Shown here piece by piece: positions 11,762 to 20,471 of a stretch of 64,000 bases of DNA (the first letter of the stretch is position 1; the number at the start of each line of letters is the position of its first letter). Both the position numbers and the translations under genes were made by a program. The DNA is from Oscillospiraceae bacterium (GTDB lineage: Bacteria > Bacillota > Clostridia > Oscillospirales > Oscillospiraceae), in the NCBI GenBank assembly GCA_902778115.1, contig CACYWG010000004.1, positions 1 to 64,000 on the forward strand, read 5' to 3'. The notes under the pieces were generated by a model that worked only from the letters and a program-made list of their open reading frames with translations, did not search any database and was not told the DNA's origin.

Positions 11762-13147
11762 ATGAAGAAAGTACAGTTTACCGAAACCGTTTTGCGCGAT
11801 GCCAGCCAGTCTCTGGTCGCCACCAGAATGAGCTATGAGCAGTTCAAGCCCATCCTCGAGACCATCGACAAGGCCGGTTATTATTCTGTTGAGTGCTGGG
11901 GCGGCGCCACCTTTGACGTGTGCCTTCGCTTCCTCAACGAAGACCCCTGGGAGCGCCTGCGGAAGATCCGCGAGGCCATGCCCAACACCAAGCTGCAGAT
12001 GCTTCTGCGCGGTCAGAACATCCTCGGCTACAAGCATTATCCCGACGATATCGTCCGCCGCTTTGTGCGCGCCTCCGTGCGCAACGGCATCGACATCATC
12101 CGCATTTTCGACGCCCTGAACGACACCAACAACCTCAAGGTCGCCATCGAAGAGACCGTGAAGTCCGGCGCGATGGCTTCCGGCGCGATCTCCTACACCA
12201 CGAGTCCCGTGCATACGCGCGAGAAGTATGTGGAGATCGTCAAGGAGCTGCGCGAGATGGGCGTCAGCACCATCTGCATCAAGGATATGGCCGGCATCAT
12301 GAGCCCCAAGGCCGCCTATGACCTGGTCAGCGCCATCAAGGACGCGGTCGACCTGCCCGTCGTCATCCACACGCACTGCACCACCGGCCTTGCCTTCATG
12401 ACCGAGCTCAAGGCCATCGAGGCCGGCGCCGATGTGATCGACACCGCGATCTCTCCCTTCTCCGGCGGCACCAGCCAGCCCGCCACCGAGACCCTCAACT
12501 ACGCGCTCAAGGAGCTCGGCTACGAGACCGGCCTGAACGACGACGTACTCTTCAAGATGGCCAACTTCTTCAAGCCCATCCGCGCCGATTTCCTCGCCAA
12601 GGGCACCCTGAACCCGATCTCCATGGCTACCGACACCCAGTGCCTGACCTATCAGATCCCCGGCGGCATGCTCTCGAACCTGCTGAGCCAGCTGAAGATG
12701 ATGAATGCGCTCGACCGCTTCGACGAGGCCCTGCTGGAGACCCCGCGTGTGCGCGAAGACATGGGCTATCCTCCGCTCGTCACCCCGACCAGCCAGATCA
12801 TCGGCACCCAGGCCGTGCAGAACGTCCTGGCCGGCGAGCGCTACAAGAACGTCGGCGCCGAGCTGAAGGCTTACTGCCGCGGCGAATACGGCCGCACGCC
12901 CGCACCGATCAATCCCGAGATCCAGGCCAAGATCCTCAATGGCGAGAAGCCGATCGTCGGCCGCTATGCCGATACGCTGCCGACCGACACCTTTGAGAAG
13001 GCCGAGGCGAAGCTGGGCGACATGGCCCGCTGCGAGGAAGACGTGCTCAGCTACATCTCCTTCCCGCAGGTCGCGGAGAAATTCTTCGAGCAGCGCAAGG
13101 CGGCTGAGGAGAATGTCGTGCGCTACACCATCACCGAGATGGAGTAA
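11762..13147 (+). CDS. oadA: oxaloacetate decarboxylase alpha (carboxyltransferase) subunit
   Basis: 461 residues: a carboxyltransferase domain without an attached biotin domain. It moves the carboxyl group of oxaloacetate onto biotin of the separate carrier protein encoded two genes downstream. The start FTETVLRDASQSL and the metal-binding HTHCTTG (near residue 201) are typical. The same fold serves pyruvate carboxylase subunit B and transcarboxylases, but linkage to the membrane beta and gamma subunits argues for the Na+-pumping decarboxylase. Confidence 0.88.
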   Translation: MKKVQFTETVLRDASQSLVATRMSYEQFKPILETIDKAGYYSVECWGGATFDVCLRFLNEDPWERLRKIREAMPNTKLQMLLRGQNILGYKHYPDDIVRRFVRASVRNGIDIIRIFDALNDTNNLKVAIEETVKSGAMASGAISYTTSPVHTREKYVEIVKELREMGVSTICIKDMAGIMSPKAAYDLVSAIKDAVDLPVVIHTHCTTGLAFMTELKAIEAGADVIDTAISPFSGGTSQPATETLNYALKELGYETGLNDDVLFKMANFFKPIRADFLAKGTLNPISMATDTQCLTYQIPGGMLSNLLSQLKMMNALDRFDEALLETPRVREDMGYPPLVTPTSQIIGTQAVQNVLAGERYKNVGAELKAYCRGEYGRTPAPINPEIQAKILNGEKPIVGRYADTLPTDTFEKAEAKLGDMARCEEDVLSYISFPQVAEKFFEQRKAAEENVVRYTITEME

Positions 13148-13159
13148 GGAGAAGGAATC

Positions 13160-13510
13160 ATGGATCTTGTCAATCTCTCTCTGGGCAACGGCGCTGCCAT
13201 CGCCCTGCTGGGTTATTGCGTCGTGTTCCTCGGTATCGTAATGCTGATGCTGGTCGTGATGCTGCTGTGCCGCATCATGATCGCCAACCAGAAGAAGGAG
13301 GCCGCGAAGGCCGCCGCTTCCGCTCCGGCCGAAGCGCCGATCGTCGTCGTGCCCGCCCCCGCTTCTCTGGCTCCCGGCACGGCCGGCGATCTGAAGCTCT
13401 ATGATACCGATCCGAAGGACGCCGCCATGATCATGGCGATCGTCGCCGACACGCTCGGCAAGCCGCTCAACGAGCTGCGCTTCATTTCCATCAAGGAGGT
13501 CAAGGACTAA
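13160..13510 (+). CDS. oadG: oxaloacetate decarboxylase gamma-like subunit
   Basis: 116 residues with one N-terminal membrane helix (around residues 14-40, ALLGYCVVFLGIVMLMLVVM) and an Ala/Pro linker. OadG-type subunits anchor the carboxyltransferase to the membrane complex. Sequence is poorly conserved in this family, so position and topology weigh most. Its stop codon shares a base with the next start (TAATG). Confidence 0.8.
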   Translation: MDLVNLSLGNGAAIALLGYCVVFLGIVMLMLVVMLLCRIMIANQKKEAAKAAASAPAEAPIVVVPAPASLAPGTAGDLKLYDTDPKDAAMIMAIVADTLGKPLNELRFISIKEVKD

Positions 13511-13914
13511 TGAAATATAAGGTGACTTTGAATAACCGTGTATACGAGGTCGAGGTCGAGCAGGGCGAGGCCATGCTGATCGACGAATATGAGCTGAAGG
13601 CTCCTGCCGCCGCGGCTCCCGCTGCCGCCCCCGCCCCTGTGGCTGCCGCTCCCGCAGCTCCCGCCGCCCCCGCTCCCGCGCCCGCCGCCGGACTTGCCGC
13701 CGGCGAGGTCGTCAAGAGCCCGATGCCCGGCAACGTGCTGAAGATCAACGTCCAGCAGGGCCAGAAGGTCAATGAGGGCGATGTGCTCATCGTGCTCGAG
13801 GCCATGAAGATGGAAAATGACATCGTCGCCCCCAAGACCGGCACGGTCGCACAGCTCGTCGTCAGCAAGGGTACCGTGGTCGAAACCGGAGCGCCGCTGG
13901 TCGTTATCGCGTAA
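13510..13914 (+). CDS. biotin carboxyl carrier protein of the decarboxylase
   Basis: 134 residues. The C-terminal biotinyl domain has EAMKMEN with Lys100 as the biotin attachment site. A flexible Ala/Pro hinge (about residues 33-60) lets the domain swing between the cytosolic carboxyltransferase and the membrane beta subunit. In many species this domain is fused to the alpha subunit; here, as in methylmalonyl-CoA and glutaconyl-CoA decarboxylases, it is separate. Confidence 0.93.
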   Translation: MKYKVTLNNRVYEVEVEQGEAMLIDEYELKAPAAAAPAAAPAPVAAAPAAPAAPAPAPAAGLAAGEVVKSPMPGNVLKINVQQGQKVNEGDVLIVLEAMKMENDIVAPKTGTVAQLVVSKGTVVETGAPLVVIA

Positions 13915-13926
13915 CGGGAGGGGCAT

Positions 13927-15147
13927 ATGGATATCATAGGCACTCTGCAAAAGCTGGCGATGGAATCCGGCTTCGCAGCGTTCTTTATGGCCGGCGGCTG
14001 GAAGAACGCGGTGATGATCCTGATCGCCTTCGTGCTGCTTTATCTCGGCATCGTCAAGAAGTTCGAGCCGCTGCTGCTGTGCGGCATCGCCTTCGGCTGC
14101 CTGCTTGCCAACCTCAGCTACTTCATCTCCCAGGGCGGCACCAACGCCATGTACCATCCGGAACTCTGGGAGGCCTTTCTGGACGCCAACAGCCCCTATT
14201 ATCACAGCTACGGCCACATCATGGCCAACGCCGGGCTGCTTGATTTCTTCTATATCGGCGTCAAGGCCGGCATCTACCCCTCGCTCATCTTCATGGGCGT
14301 CGGCGCAATGACGGACTTCGGCCCGCTGCTGAGTAACCCCAAGAGCCTGCTGCTCGGCGCCGCCGCGCAGTTCGGCGTGTTCGTCGCCTTCTTCGGCGCG
14401 CTCCTGCTCGGCTTTAACGGGAAGGAAGCCGCCTCCATCGGCATCATTGGCGGCGCGGACGGCCCCACGGCCATCTACCTGACCACGAAGCTCGCGCCCC
14501 ATCTGCTCGGACCCATCGCGATCGCCGCCTACTCCTACATGGCGCTGATCCCGATGATCCAGCCTCCGCTGATGAAGCTCTGCACCACCGAGGAAATGCG
14601 CAAGGTCAAGATGGAGCAGACCCGCGAGGTCTCCAAGAAGGAAAAGATCATTTTCCCGATCGTCGTGGCTTCCTTCGTCATCCTGCTCCTGCCCTCCACC
14701 GCGCCTCTGATCGGCTGCCTGATGCTGGGCAACCTCTTCCGCGAGACCGGTGTGACCGACCGTCTGAGCGATACCGCTCAGAACGCCCTGATGAACATCG
14801 TCACCATCTTCCTTGCCACCTCCGTCGGCGCGACCATGGTCGGCGACAACTTCCTGCAGATCCAGACTCTGTTCATCATCGTACTCGGCCTGATCGCCTT
14901 CTCGATCTCCACGGTCGGGGGCCTTGCTGGCGGCGTGATTATGTACTACGCCTCCGGCAAGAAGATCAATCCGCTGATCGGCTCGGCCGGCGTGTCCGCC
15001 GTCCCGATGGCCGCCCGTGTGAGCCAGGACGTCGGCCGCCGCTACAACAAGACCAACTTCCTGCTGATGCACGCTATGGGTCCGAACGTGGCCGGCGTCA
15101 TCGGCTCCGCGATCGCCGCAGGCTTCCTGCTGTCCGTCTTCGGTTGA
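13927..15147 (+). CDS. oadB: Na+-transporting decarboxylase beta subunit
   Basis: Polytopic membrane protein, 406 residues, which decarboxylates carboxybiotin and exports Na+. The hallmark motif IGGADGPTAIY holds the Na+/proton-site aspartate (Asp178), and the C-terminal MHAMGPNVAGVIGSA matches the family. A good ribosome site (GGGAGG) precedes the ATG. The Na+ gradient made here could drive transport or ATP synthesis. Confidence 0.95.
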   Translation: MDIIGTLQKLAMESGFAAFFMAGGWKNAVMILIAFVLLYLGIVKKFEPLLLCGIAFGCLLANLSYFISQGGTNAMYHPELWEAFLDANSPYYHSYGHIMANAGLLDFFYIGVKAGIYPSLIFMGVGAMTDFGPLLSNPKSLLLGAAAQFGVFVAFFGALLLGFNGKEAASIGIIGGADGPTAIYLTTKLAPHLLGPIAIAAYSYMALIPMIQPPLMKLCTTEEMRKVKMEQTREVSKKEKIIFPIVVASFVILLLPSTAPLIGCLMLGNLFRETGVTDRLSDTAQNALMNIVTIFLATSVGATMVGDNFLQIQTLFIIVLGLIAFSISTVGGLAGGVIMYYASGKKINPLIGSAGVSAVPMAARVSQDVGRRYNKTNFLLMHAMGPNVAGVIGSAIAAGFLLSVFG

Positions 15148-15159
15148 GTTGGGTAATCA

Positions 15160-15197
15160 AACAAAAAAGAACCGGATGTTTCCGGTTCTTTTTTGTT
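15160..15197 (+). terminator. terminator of the oad operon
   Basis: A perfect stem of 17 pairs (ACAAAAAAGAACCGGA and complement) around TGTT, with a T-run within the 3' arm. Because the 5' arm has the matching A-run it can act in both directions. Confidence 0.9.
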
Positions 15198-15254
15198 GTC
15201 AGATGCGTTTTCGATGTGTATAATAAGCTTAAGAAAAACAGGGGGGGTGTACCT

Positions 15255-15863
15255 ATGAAACAATGGAAGATCATCCTGCCGCTCGGTCTGGCCGCCGCCG
15301 GCGCCGCTGCGCTGCTGCTGATGAAAAAGCCCGCGGAGGGCGGTGATCAGCCAGCCGTCAAAAAGGCTGCGAAGGAGACTCAGCCTGCCGCGCCGAAGAA
15401 GCTGCAGCAGGGGACTTACAGCTTCATTTCCGGCTTCAAAGATCCCGTCACCGTGGACATGAGCATCTCCTTTGATCCGGAGAAGTTCAGCTATGCCGTC
15501 ATTTCCGAGGAATTTCTCAATCCCTCCAGTGATTCTCACGTGGCGGTGCTTTGGGGCGAGGATTATCACATGCAGCTCGAGTACGCCGCCTATTATCGCG
15601 GCGACGATTTCGAGACGCTCAAAAAGCATGCGGCCGAGAAGTTCAAGGGCTTTGCGGAAGTCCGCTGCGGCGACAACGAGGGCATCCGCTACCTCGACGG
15701 CGACAGCTACAGCTACTGCCTGCGCATCCCCGGCGACGAGCACAGTTATCTGCTTGTGACGGCGATCCGCGCCGCGGCCGATCCCGAGGACTTTGCCGCT
15801 CTGCCCGAGGATCCCGCGTTCCGGGCGATGCTCGCGAGCATCCGCTTTGCGCTCAAACGCTGA
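15255..15863 (+). CDS. membrane-anchored protein of unknown function
   Basis: 202 residues. An N-terminal hydrophobic segment (IILPLGLAAAGAAALLLM) without a lipobox suggests a signal anchor, followed by a Lys/Ala/Pro linker and an extracellular domain of about 150 residues. I do not recognise the domain. The ATG at 15255 is behind a run of seven G. It stands alone between two terminators. Confidence 0.7.
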   Translation: MKQWKIILPLGLAAAGAAALLLMKKPAEGGDQPAVKKAAKETQPAAPKKLQQGTYSFISGFKDPVTVDMSISFDPEKFSYAVISEEFLNPSSDSHVAVLWGEDYHMQLEYAAYYRGDDFETLKKHAAEKFKGFAEVRCGDNEGIRYLDGDSYSYCLRIPGDEHSYLLVTAIRAAADPEDFAALPEDPAFRAMLASIRFALKR

Positions 15864-15874
15864 AAACAGAACGG

Positions 15875-15907
15875 AAAAGCAGCCGACATTGTCGGCTGCT
15901 TTTTTTC
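15875..15907. terminator. bidirectional terminator
   Basis: 13-pair stem (AAAAGCAGCCGAC and complement) around ATT, then a T-run. It separates the hypothetical gene from the convergent esterase gene. Confidence 0.88.
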
Positions 15908-16943
15908 ATGGCCCGATATAGGTGAAGCGCTTCATCCTGACGCCGTCTCGTTCGACGGTCTCGTTCCACATCGCGGCGGGACGCACCCAGTAGCCGCGCT
16001 CGCCGTACTGCGCCTGATAGACGACCATTTCCTCCTCTGTTTCGGAATGGCGGGCGACAAAGAGCAGGCGGTACTCCTTGCCTTTGAAATGCCGATACAG
16101 GCCGGGCTTCAGTTTTTCCCCGGCCGATGTTCCGTTTTCCGCAAAGTAATGGTTCATCGCGTGCTCAAAATGGCGCAGAAAACTCGCTTTGGCCTCCACG
16201 CCTGCCTCACTGTGCGGGCGGAACATATCAAAGGCGTGAAATTGCCCGGGAAACACGTCCAGCTCCGCCTCCACGCCGGCGGCACGAAGATTTTCCACAA
16301 AGCGCAGCGTCTCGTCATAAAAGGGCTCTGCGTCGCCGACGAAGGTGTAGCAGGGCGGCAGCTTCCGGTAATCGGTCTGCCGGGCGGGCGAAGCGTAGGG
16401 ACTGAGATGCTCCCGGTCCTGGCCTGCGAGGTATTTGGCCCAGGCGCTGTGGTTTTTCGCCGTGTTCCACACCGGCGCGTGGTTATCGCGGGAGGAGGGG
16501 GTGTCGCGGTCGTCCAGCATCGGATAGAGCGGCATCTGAAAGGCGATGTTGACCTCGCCGCGGTCGCGCGCGAGCATGCACAGCGCTGCCGTCAGACCTC
16601 CGCCCGCGCTCTCGCCGCCGACCATGATCTGGTCGCTGCGCACACCGAGCTCAGCTGCGTGCTCCTTCAGCCACAGCAGCGCCGCGTAGCAGTCGTCCAG
16701 CGCGGCGGGGTAGGGCGCTGTGCCCGAGAGGCGGTATTCCGGCGTAACGACGACGGCGTGAAAATACCGTACCAGATCCGCCGCCCGTGAAAAGAAAGCC
16801 ATCTCCGGCATGCCGCTGCGGTAGCCGCCGCCGTGGATCCATAACACGCCGGGGTGTCCGCCGTCTTCCCTCTGCCCGAGAACGAGCAGCTTCATGGCGC
16901 CCGCCGGCCCTTCGATCCAGAGACGCTCGATTTTGTGTGCCAT
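15906..16943 (-). CDS. alpha/beta-hydrolase (HSL-type esterase) fused to a DUF1653 domain
   Basis: 345 residues in two parts. Residues about 1-270 are a carboxylesterase of the hormone-sensitive-lipase group: oxyanion HGGGYRSG, nucleophile GGESAGG, and the late acid and histidine around AEPFYDE and PGQFHAF. Residues about 283-345 match DUF1653 (GLYRHFKGKEYRLL, then YGERGYWVRPAAMW), usually a free-standing small protein. I use the ATG at 16943, nine bases after AAAGGA; an ATG six bases upstream is too close to that site. Substrate unknown. Confidence 0.85.
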   Translation of the reverse strand: MAHKIERLWIEGPAGAMKLLVLGQREDGGHPGVLWIHGGGYRSGMPEMAFFSRAADLVRYFHAVVVTPEYRLSGTAPYPAALDDCYAALLWLKEHAAELGVRSDQIMVGGESAGGGLTAALCMLARDRGEVNIAFQMPLYPMLDDRDTPSSRDNHAPVWNTAKNHSAWAKYLAGQDREHLSPYASPARQTDYRKLPPCYTFVGDAEPFYDETLRFVENLRAAGVEAELDVFPGQFHAFDMFRPHSEAGVEAKASFLRHFEHAMNHYFAENGTSAGEKLKPGLYRHFKGKEYRLLFVARHSETEEEMVVYQAQYGERGYWVRPAAMWNETVERDGVRMKRFTYIGP

Positions 16944-17029
16944 ATCCATCCGTCCTTTGCTGATTTCCCTTGTATTATACAACTCCGCAGCGGAAAATCA
17001 CAGGGGGAACCGGTGGAAAAACGGCAATT

Positions 17030-17058
17030 TTTACTATACAAAACCAGTCAAATATGCT
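17030..17058 (+). promoter_or_regulatory. predicted promoter of the nucleotidyltransferase-galE pair
   Basis: TTTACT (17030-17035) and TATGCT (17053-17058), spacer 17, 34 bases before the start codon. Confidence 0.6.
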
Positions 17059-17092
17059 AAACTATTAAAGATCGAATATGAGGGGGATGTAT

Positions 17093-18001
17093 ATGCAGGA
17101 ACCGACACTGGTCATTCTGGCCGCCGGCATGGGCAGCCGCTTCGGCGGGCTCAAGCAGATCACCGCCGTGGACGACCATAATCACGCAATCATTGATTAT
17201 TCGCTCTTTGACGCTTACCGCGCGGGCTTTCGCAAGGTGGCCTTTATCATCAAGCATGAGATCGAGGAAGACTTCAAGGCACGCGTCGGCCGCCGTATGG
17301 AAAAGTATTTTGACGTGAAGTATGTCTACCAGCAGCTTGACCGCCTGCCGGAGGGCTATTCTGTGCCGGAGGGCCGCGTCAAGCCCTGGGGAACCGGGCA
17401 TGCTGTGCTCTGCTGCCGCGGCGTGGTGGACGGCCCCTTCGCCGTTATCAATGCCGACGACTATTACGGGCCGAGCGCCTATACCGAGCTCTATGAGTTT
17501 CTTTCCGCCGACCGCCCGGCCAATGAGCACGCGATGGTCGCCTATGAGCTGCGCAATACCGTGACGGAGCATGGCTCGGTCGCCCGCGGCATCTGCAGCG
17601 TGGAAAACGGCCTGCTGACTGACGTGGTCGAGCGTACGAAAATCTTCAAGCGCGGCAGCGACGCGGAATTCACCGAGGACGGGGAGAAGTTCGAGTTCCT
17701 GTCCGGCGATTCGCCCGTATCGATGAACTGCTGGGGCTTTGGCCCGGGCATGCTGGAGGAGCTGGAGCGGAGATTCCCGGCCTGGCTGGAGGAGAATCTG
17801 CCGGCCAATCCCCTTAAGGCCGAGTATTTCCTGCCCTTCGTGGTCAATGCGCTGATTCAGGAGAGGAAGGGCTGCGTGCATGTGCTGCCCTGCCGCGAGA
17901 GCTGGTACGGCATCACCTACCGGGAGGATATGGACAGCGTCGTGAGTCACCTCGCCGCGCTGCGCGCCGAAGGGCGTTACCCTGAGATTTTATTGGATTA
18001 A
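17093..18001 (+). CDS. sugar-phosphate nucleotidyltransferase-like protein
   Basis: 302 residues. The N-terminal LVILAAGMGSRFGGLKQI is the NTP-binding signature of nucleotidyltransferases and NADDYYG resembles the metal-binding aspartate loop. Neighbouring galE suggests a role in making or remodelling UDP-sugars for surface polysaccharide, but the substrate is not evident. The ATG at 17093 lies six bases after GAGGGGG; earlier in-frame ATGs at 17078 and 17087 overlap that site. Confidence 0.8.
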   Translation: MQEPTLVILAAGMGSRFGGLKQITAVDDHNHAIIDYSLFDAYRAGFRKVAFIIKHEIEEDFKARVGRRMEKYFDVKYVYQQLDRLPEGYSVPEGRVKPWGTGHAVLCCRGVVDGPFAVINADDYYGPSAYTELYEFLSADRPANEHAMVAYELRNTVTEHGSVARGICSVENGLLTDVVERTKIFKRGSDAEFTEDGEKFEFLSGDSPVSMNCWGFGPGMLEELERRFPAWLEENLPANPLKAEYFLPFVVNALIQERKGCVHVLPCRESWYGITYREDMDSVVSHLAALRAEGRYPEILLD

Positions 18002-18013
18002 GGAGAATCGGAT

Positions 18014-19033
18014 ATGAAAGTATTGGTCACCGGCGGCGCCGGATACATCGGCAGCCATACTTGTGTGGAACTGCTGAATCAGGGACTCGATGTGGTCGTG
18101 GTGGATAACCTCGTCAATTCCAGCGCGAAGGCCGTCGAGCGCGTCGAGCAGATCGCGGGAAAAGACGTCGCCTTCTATGAGCAGGACGTGCGCGATAAGG
18201 CTGCGCTGCACCGGGTTTTTGAAAAACACGACATCGGCTGCGTCATCCACTTTGCCGGCCTCAAGGCCGTGGGCGAATCGGTCGTGATGCCGCTGGAGTA
18301 CTATGACAACAACCTCTTCTCCACCGTGACGCTCTGTGAAGTGATGCGCGAGCACGGCGTGAAGAACATCATCTTCTCCTCCTCCGCGACGGTCTATTCC
18401 GGCGATAACGAGATGCCGCTGCGCGAGGTCTCCAAGACCGGCATGTGCACCAACCCCTACGGCTGGACAAAGTACATGTCCGAGCAGATCCTGCGCGACA
18501 CGGCCAAGTCCGACGGCGAGTGGTCCGTGGCGCTGCTGCGCTACTTCAACCCCATCGGCGCTCATCCGAGCGGCCTGATCGGCGAGGATCCGCGCGGCAT
18601 CCCCAACAACCTCATGCCCTTCATCGCCCAGGTCGCCGTGGGCCGCCGCGACCATCTGAACGTCTTCGGCGCTGACTATCCCACGCACGACGGCACGGGC
18701 GTGCGCGACTACATCCACGTGGTCGACCTGGCACGCGGCCATGTCGCGGCTATCAATTACATGATGAAGCACAAGGGCGAGAGCGTTTTCAACCTCGGCA
18801 CCGGCCAGGGCTACAGCGTGCTGGACATGGTGCACACCTTCGAGCGCGTCACCGGGCAGAAGATCCCCTATGAGATCGCGCCGCGCCGCGCGGGCGATTT
18901 GCCCGCCATGTACGCCAGCCCCGACAAGAGCGCGGAGCTGCTGGGTTGGAAGGCGCAGTACAATCTGGAGGATATGTGCCGCGACACCTGGGCCTGGCAG
19001 AGCAAGAACCCGATGGGCTACGGCGAGGAGTAA
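18014..19033 (+). CDS. galE: UDP-glucose 4-epimerase
   Basis: Extended short-chain dehydrogenase of 339 residues that interconverts UDP-glucose and UDP-galactose. NAD-binding GGAGYIGSH is at the N-terminus, the catalytic serine is in SSSATVYSG, and the Tyr-Lys pair is in NPYGWTKYMSEQ. It is transcribed 12 bases after the nucleotidyltransferase and ends before a strong terminator. Confidence 0.95.
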   Translation: MKVLVTGGAGYIGSHTCVELLNQGLDVVVVDNLVNSSAKAVERVEQIAGKDVAFYEQDVRDKAALHRVFEKHDIGCVIHFAGLKAVGESVVMPLEYYDNNLFSTVTLCEVMREHGVKNIIFSSSATVYSGDNEMPLREVSKTGMCTNPYGWTKYMSEQILRDTAKSDGEWSVALLRYFNPIGAHPSGLIGEDPRGIPNNLMPFIAQVAVGRRDHLNVFGADYPTHDGTGVRDYIHVVDLARGHVAAINYMMKHKGESVFNLGTGQGYSVLDMVHTFERVTGQKIPYEIAPRRAGDLPAMYASPDKSAELLGWKAQYNLEDMCRDTWAWQSKNPMGYGEE

Positions 19034-19045
19034 TCACTCGAATCC

Positions 19046-19078
19046 AAAAAGAGGCGAATGATATTCGCCTCTTTTTTT
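19046..19078 (+). terminator. terminator after galE
   Basis: AAAAAGAGGCGAAT pairs with its complement around GAT, followed by a T-run. Confidence 0.9.
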
Positions 19079-19088
19079 CAAGCGTTTT

Positions 19089-19116
19089 TGAACCTTTGGA
19101 CGTTGAATTTCGTCTA
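19089..19116 (+). promoter_or_regulatory. predicted ECF-sigma promoter
   Basis: TGAACC at 19089-19094 and CGTCTA at 19111-19116 with exactly 16 bases between. This is the classic form for promoters read by extracytoplasmic-function sigma factors in Firmicutes. The gene that starts 40 bases later encodes such a sigma factor, so it probably drives its own transcription. Confidence 0.75.
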
Positions 19117-19155
19117 TATGGGTGAAGTCGGCTTCCGGACAGGGGAGGTGATGGT

Positions 19156-20439
19156 GTGGAAGGATTTGAGCAGGCGCTGGCCGCATGTCTGCCGGTGCTG
19201 GAACGCTTTGTAAAATTCAAGATCTCCGACCGCCTTGACGCGGAGGATCTGTTTCAGGACTGCTGCGTGACGGCGGTGCAGAAGCGGGAAAGTCTGCGCG
19301 ATCTATCGTCGCTGAAGCCATGGCTCCTGCGCATCGCGCAGAATAAATGCACGGACTATTACCGCGCCAAAGCCAAACAGCTGGAGCTGCCCATCGAGGA
19401 GCTCTCCGAATCCGTCGCCTCCGTCGGCCTCTATGGCCGGACGGTGGACACGGCCGTCGGCGAGACGCTGGACAAGCTCGGCGACAGGGAAAAGCAGATC
19501 CTCTATCTGTATTATTTCAAGGATCTGCCGCAGGATCAGATCGCGGCGCGTCTGCATCTTCCGCTGGGCACCGTCAAAAGCCGCCTACACTACGCCAAAA
19601 AGAAATTCAAGGAGTCTTATCTCTATACGGAACACGGCAAAGGAGGAATCATGATGAAAAAACTGCCGACGTTTTTGCCGGAATACACGATCACAGCAAC
19701 AAACAAAGAGCCCTTTCCCGTGCGCTGGGAGGAGATCATGGGCTGGTTCATCGTACCGCGCCTGGGTGAAAAACTGAGCTGGGCGATGTACGACTGGCCG
19801 GAGAGAAAACGCACTGAGCTCTGCGAGCTGGAGGTAATCGGGCGCGCGGAGGTGCACGGGATCGAGGGCGTGGAGATCCGCTCGATCGAAACTGATCCGA
19901 TGGACTGCAACAGCGCGGGCGGCCAGCAGCGCGTGGAGCGTCGCCTGATCGCGCAGCTGACTGACACGCACTGCCGTCTGCTGGCGCACAGCGTCACCGA
20001 GGACGGGATCCGGCGTTACAGCACCTTCCTCGACGGCGACTCGTTCCTTAATAACTGGGGCTTCGGAGAAAACAACTGCGGCAATGAAGTGGATCTCCGC
20101 CCGAAGGGCGACATCATTCGCCGCGGCAGCGAGGTCACGACTGCGAACAAGCAGTTCCTGCTCGACGTCGTCGGGCGCTGTACCGTAACGATCAACGGGA
20201 AGAGCTGGGACACGGTCTGCGTGATGGACTGCAACACCTACAATAACGGCGTGGTGAGCGAGCAGTACCTTGACAAAAACGGCCGCACGGTCCTCTGGCG
20301 GCGCTTCAACTGCAATGATTGGCAGCTGGAGACTTACGGAAAACCATGGACGGAGCTCCTGCCGGACAATGAGCGCATCAGCGTCAACGGTGTGACCTGC
20401 GTCCACTGGTACGACTGCATCACCGACTACATCCTGTAA
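19156..20439 (+). CDS. ECF sigma factor fused to a C-terminal domain of unknown function
   Basis: 427 residues. Residues about 5-75 are sigma region 2 (DAEDLFQDCCVTAV, then LKPWLLRIAQNKCTDYYR). Residues about 110-160 are region 4 with the helix-turn-helix LPQDQIAARLHLPLGTVKSR. Residues 166-427 are a soluble domain, rich in Trp and Cys, that I do not recognise; it has no obvious membrane segment. The GTG at 19156 follows GGGAGGTG. No separate anti-sigma gene is adjacent, so the attached domain may do the sensing. A strong ribosome site lies inside the gene at the domain joint (19639-19646), so a free C-terminal protein may also be made. Confidence 0.85.
   Translation: MEGFEQALAACLPVLERFVKFKISDRLDAEDLFQDCCVTAVQKRESLRDLSSLKPWLLRIAQNKCTDYYRAKAKQLELPIEELSESVASVGLYGRTVDTAVGETLDKLGDREKQILYLYYFKDLPQDQIAARLHLPLGTVKSRLHYAKKKFKESYLYTEHGKGGIMMKKLPTFLPEYTITATNKEPFPVRWEEIMGWFIVPRLGEKLSWAMYDWPERKRTELCELEVIGRAEVHGIEGVEIRSIETDPMDCNSAGGQQRVERRLIAQLTDTHCRLLAHSVTEDGIRRYSTFLDGDSFLNNWGFGENNCGNEVDLRPKGDIIRRGSEVTTANKQFLLDVVGRCTVTINGKSWDTVCVMDCNTYNNGVVSEQYLDKNGRTVLWRRFNCNDWQLETYGKPWTELLPDNERISVNGVTCVHWYDCITDYIL
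19639..19656 (+). promoter_or_regulatory. internal ribosome-binding site at the domain joint
   Basis: AAAGGAGG at 19639-19646, followed by in-frame ATG codons at 19651 and 19654. Translation from here would yield the 262- or 261-residue C-terminal domain alone (MMKKLPTFLPEY...). In the long frame these bases encode GKGG. Confidence 0.7.
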
Positions 20440-20440
20440 G

Positions 20441-20471
20441 ACAAAGCCACTGTCTCAGACAGTGGCTTTGT
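20441..20471. terminator. hairpin between convergent genes
   Basis: ACAAAGCCACTG pairs with its complement around TCTCAGA. It overlaps the end of the minus-strand gene; T-runs are short. Confidence 0.7.
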
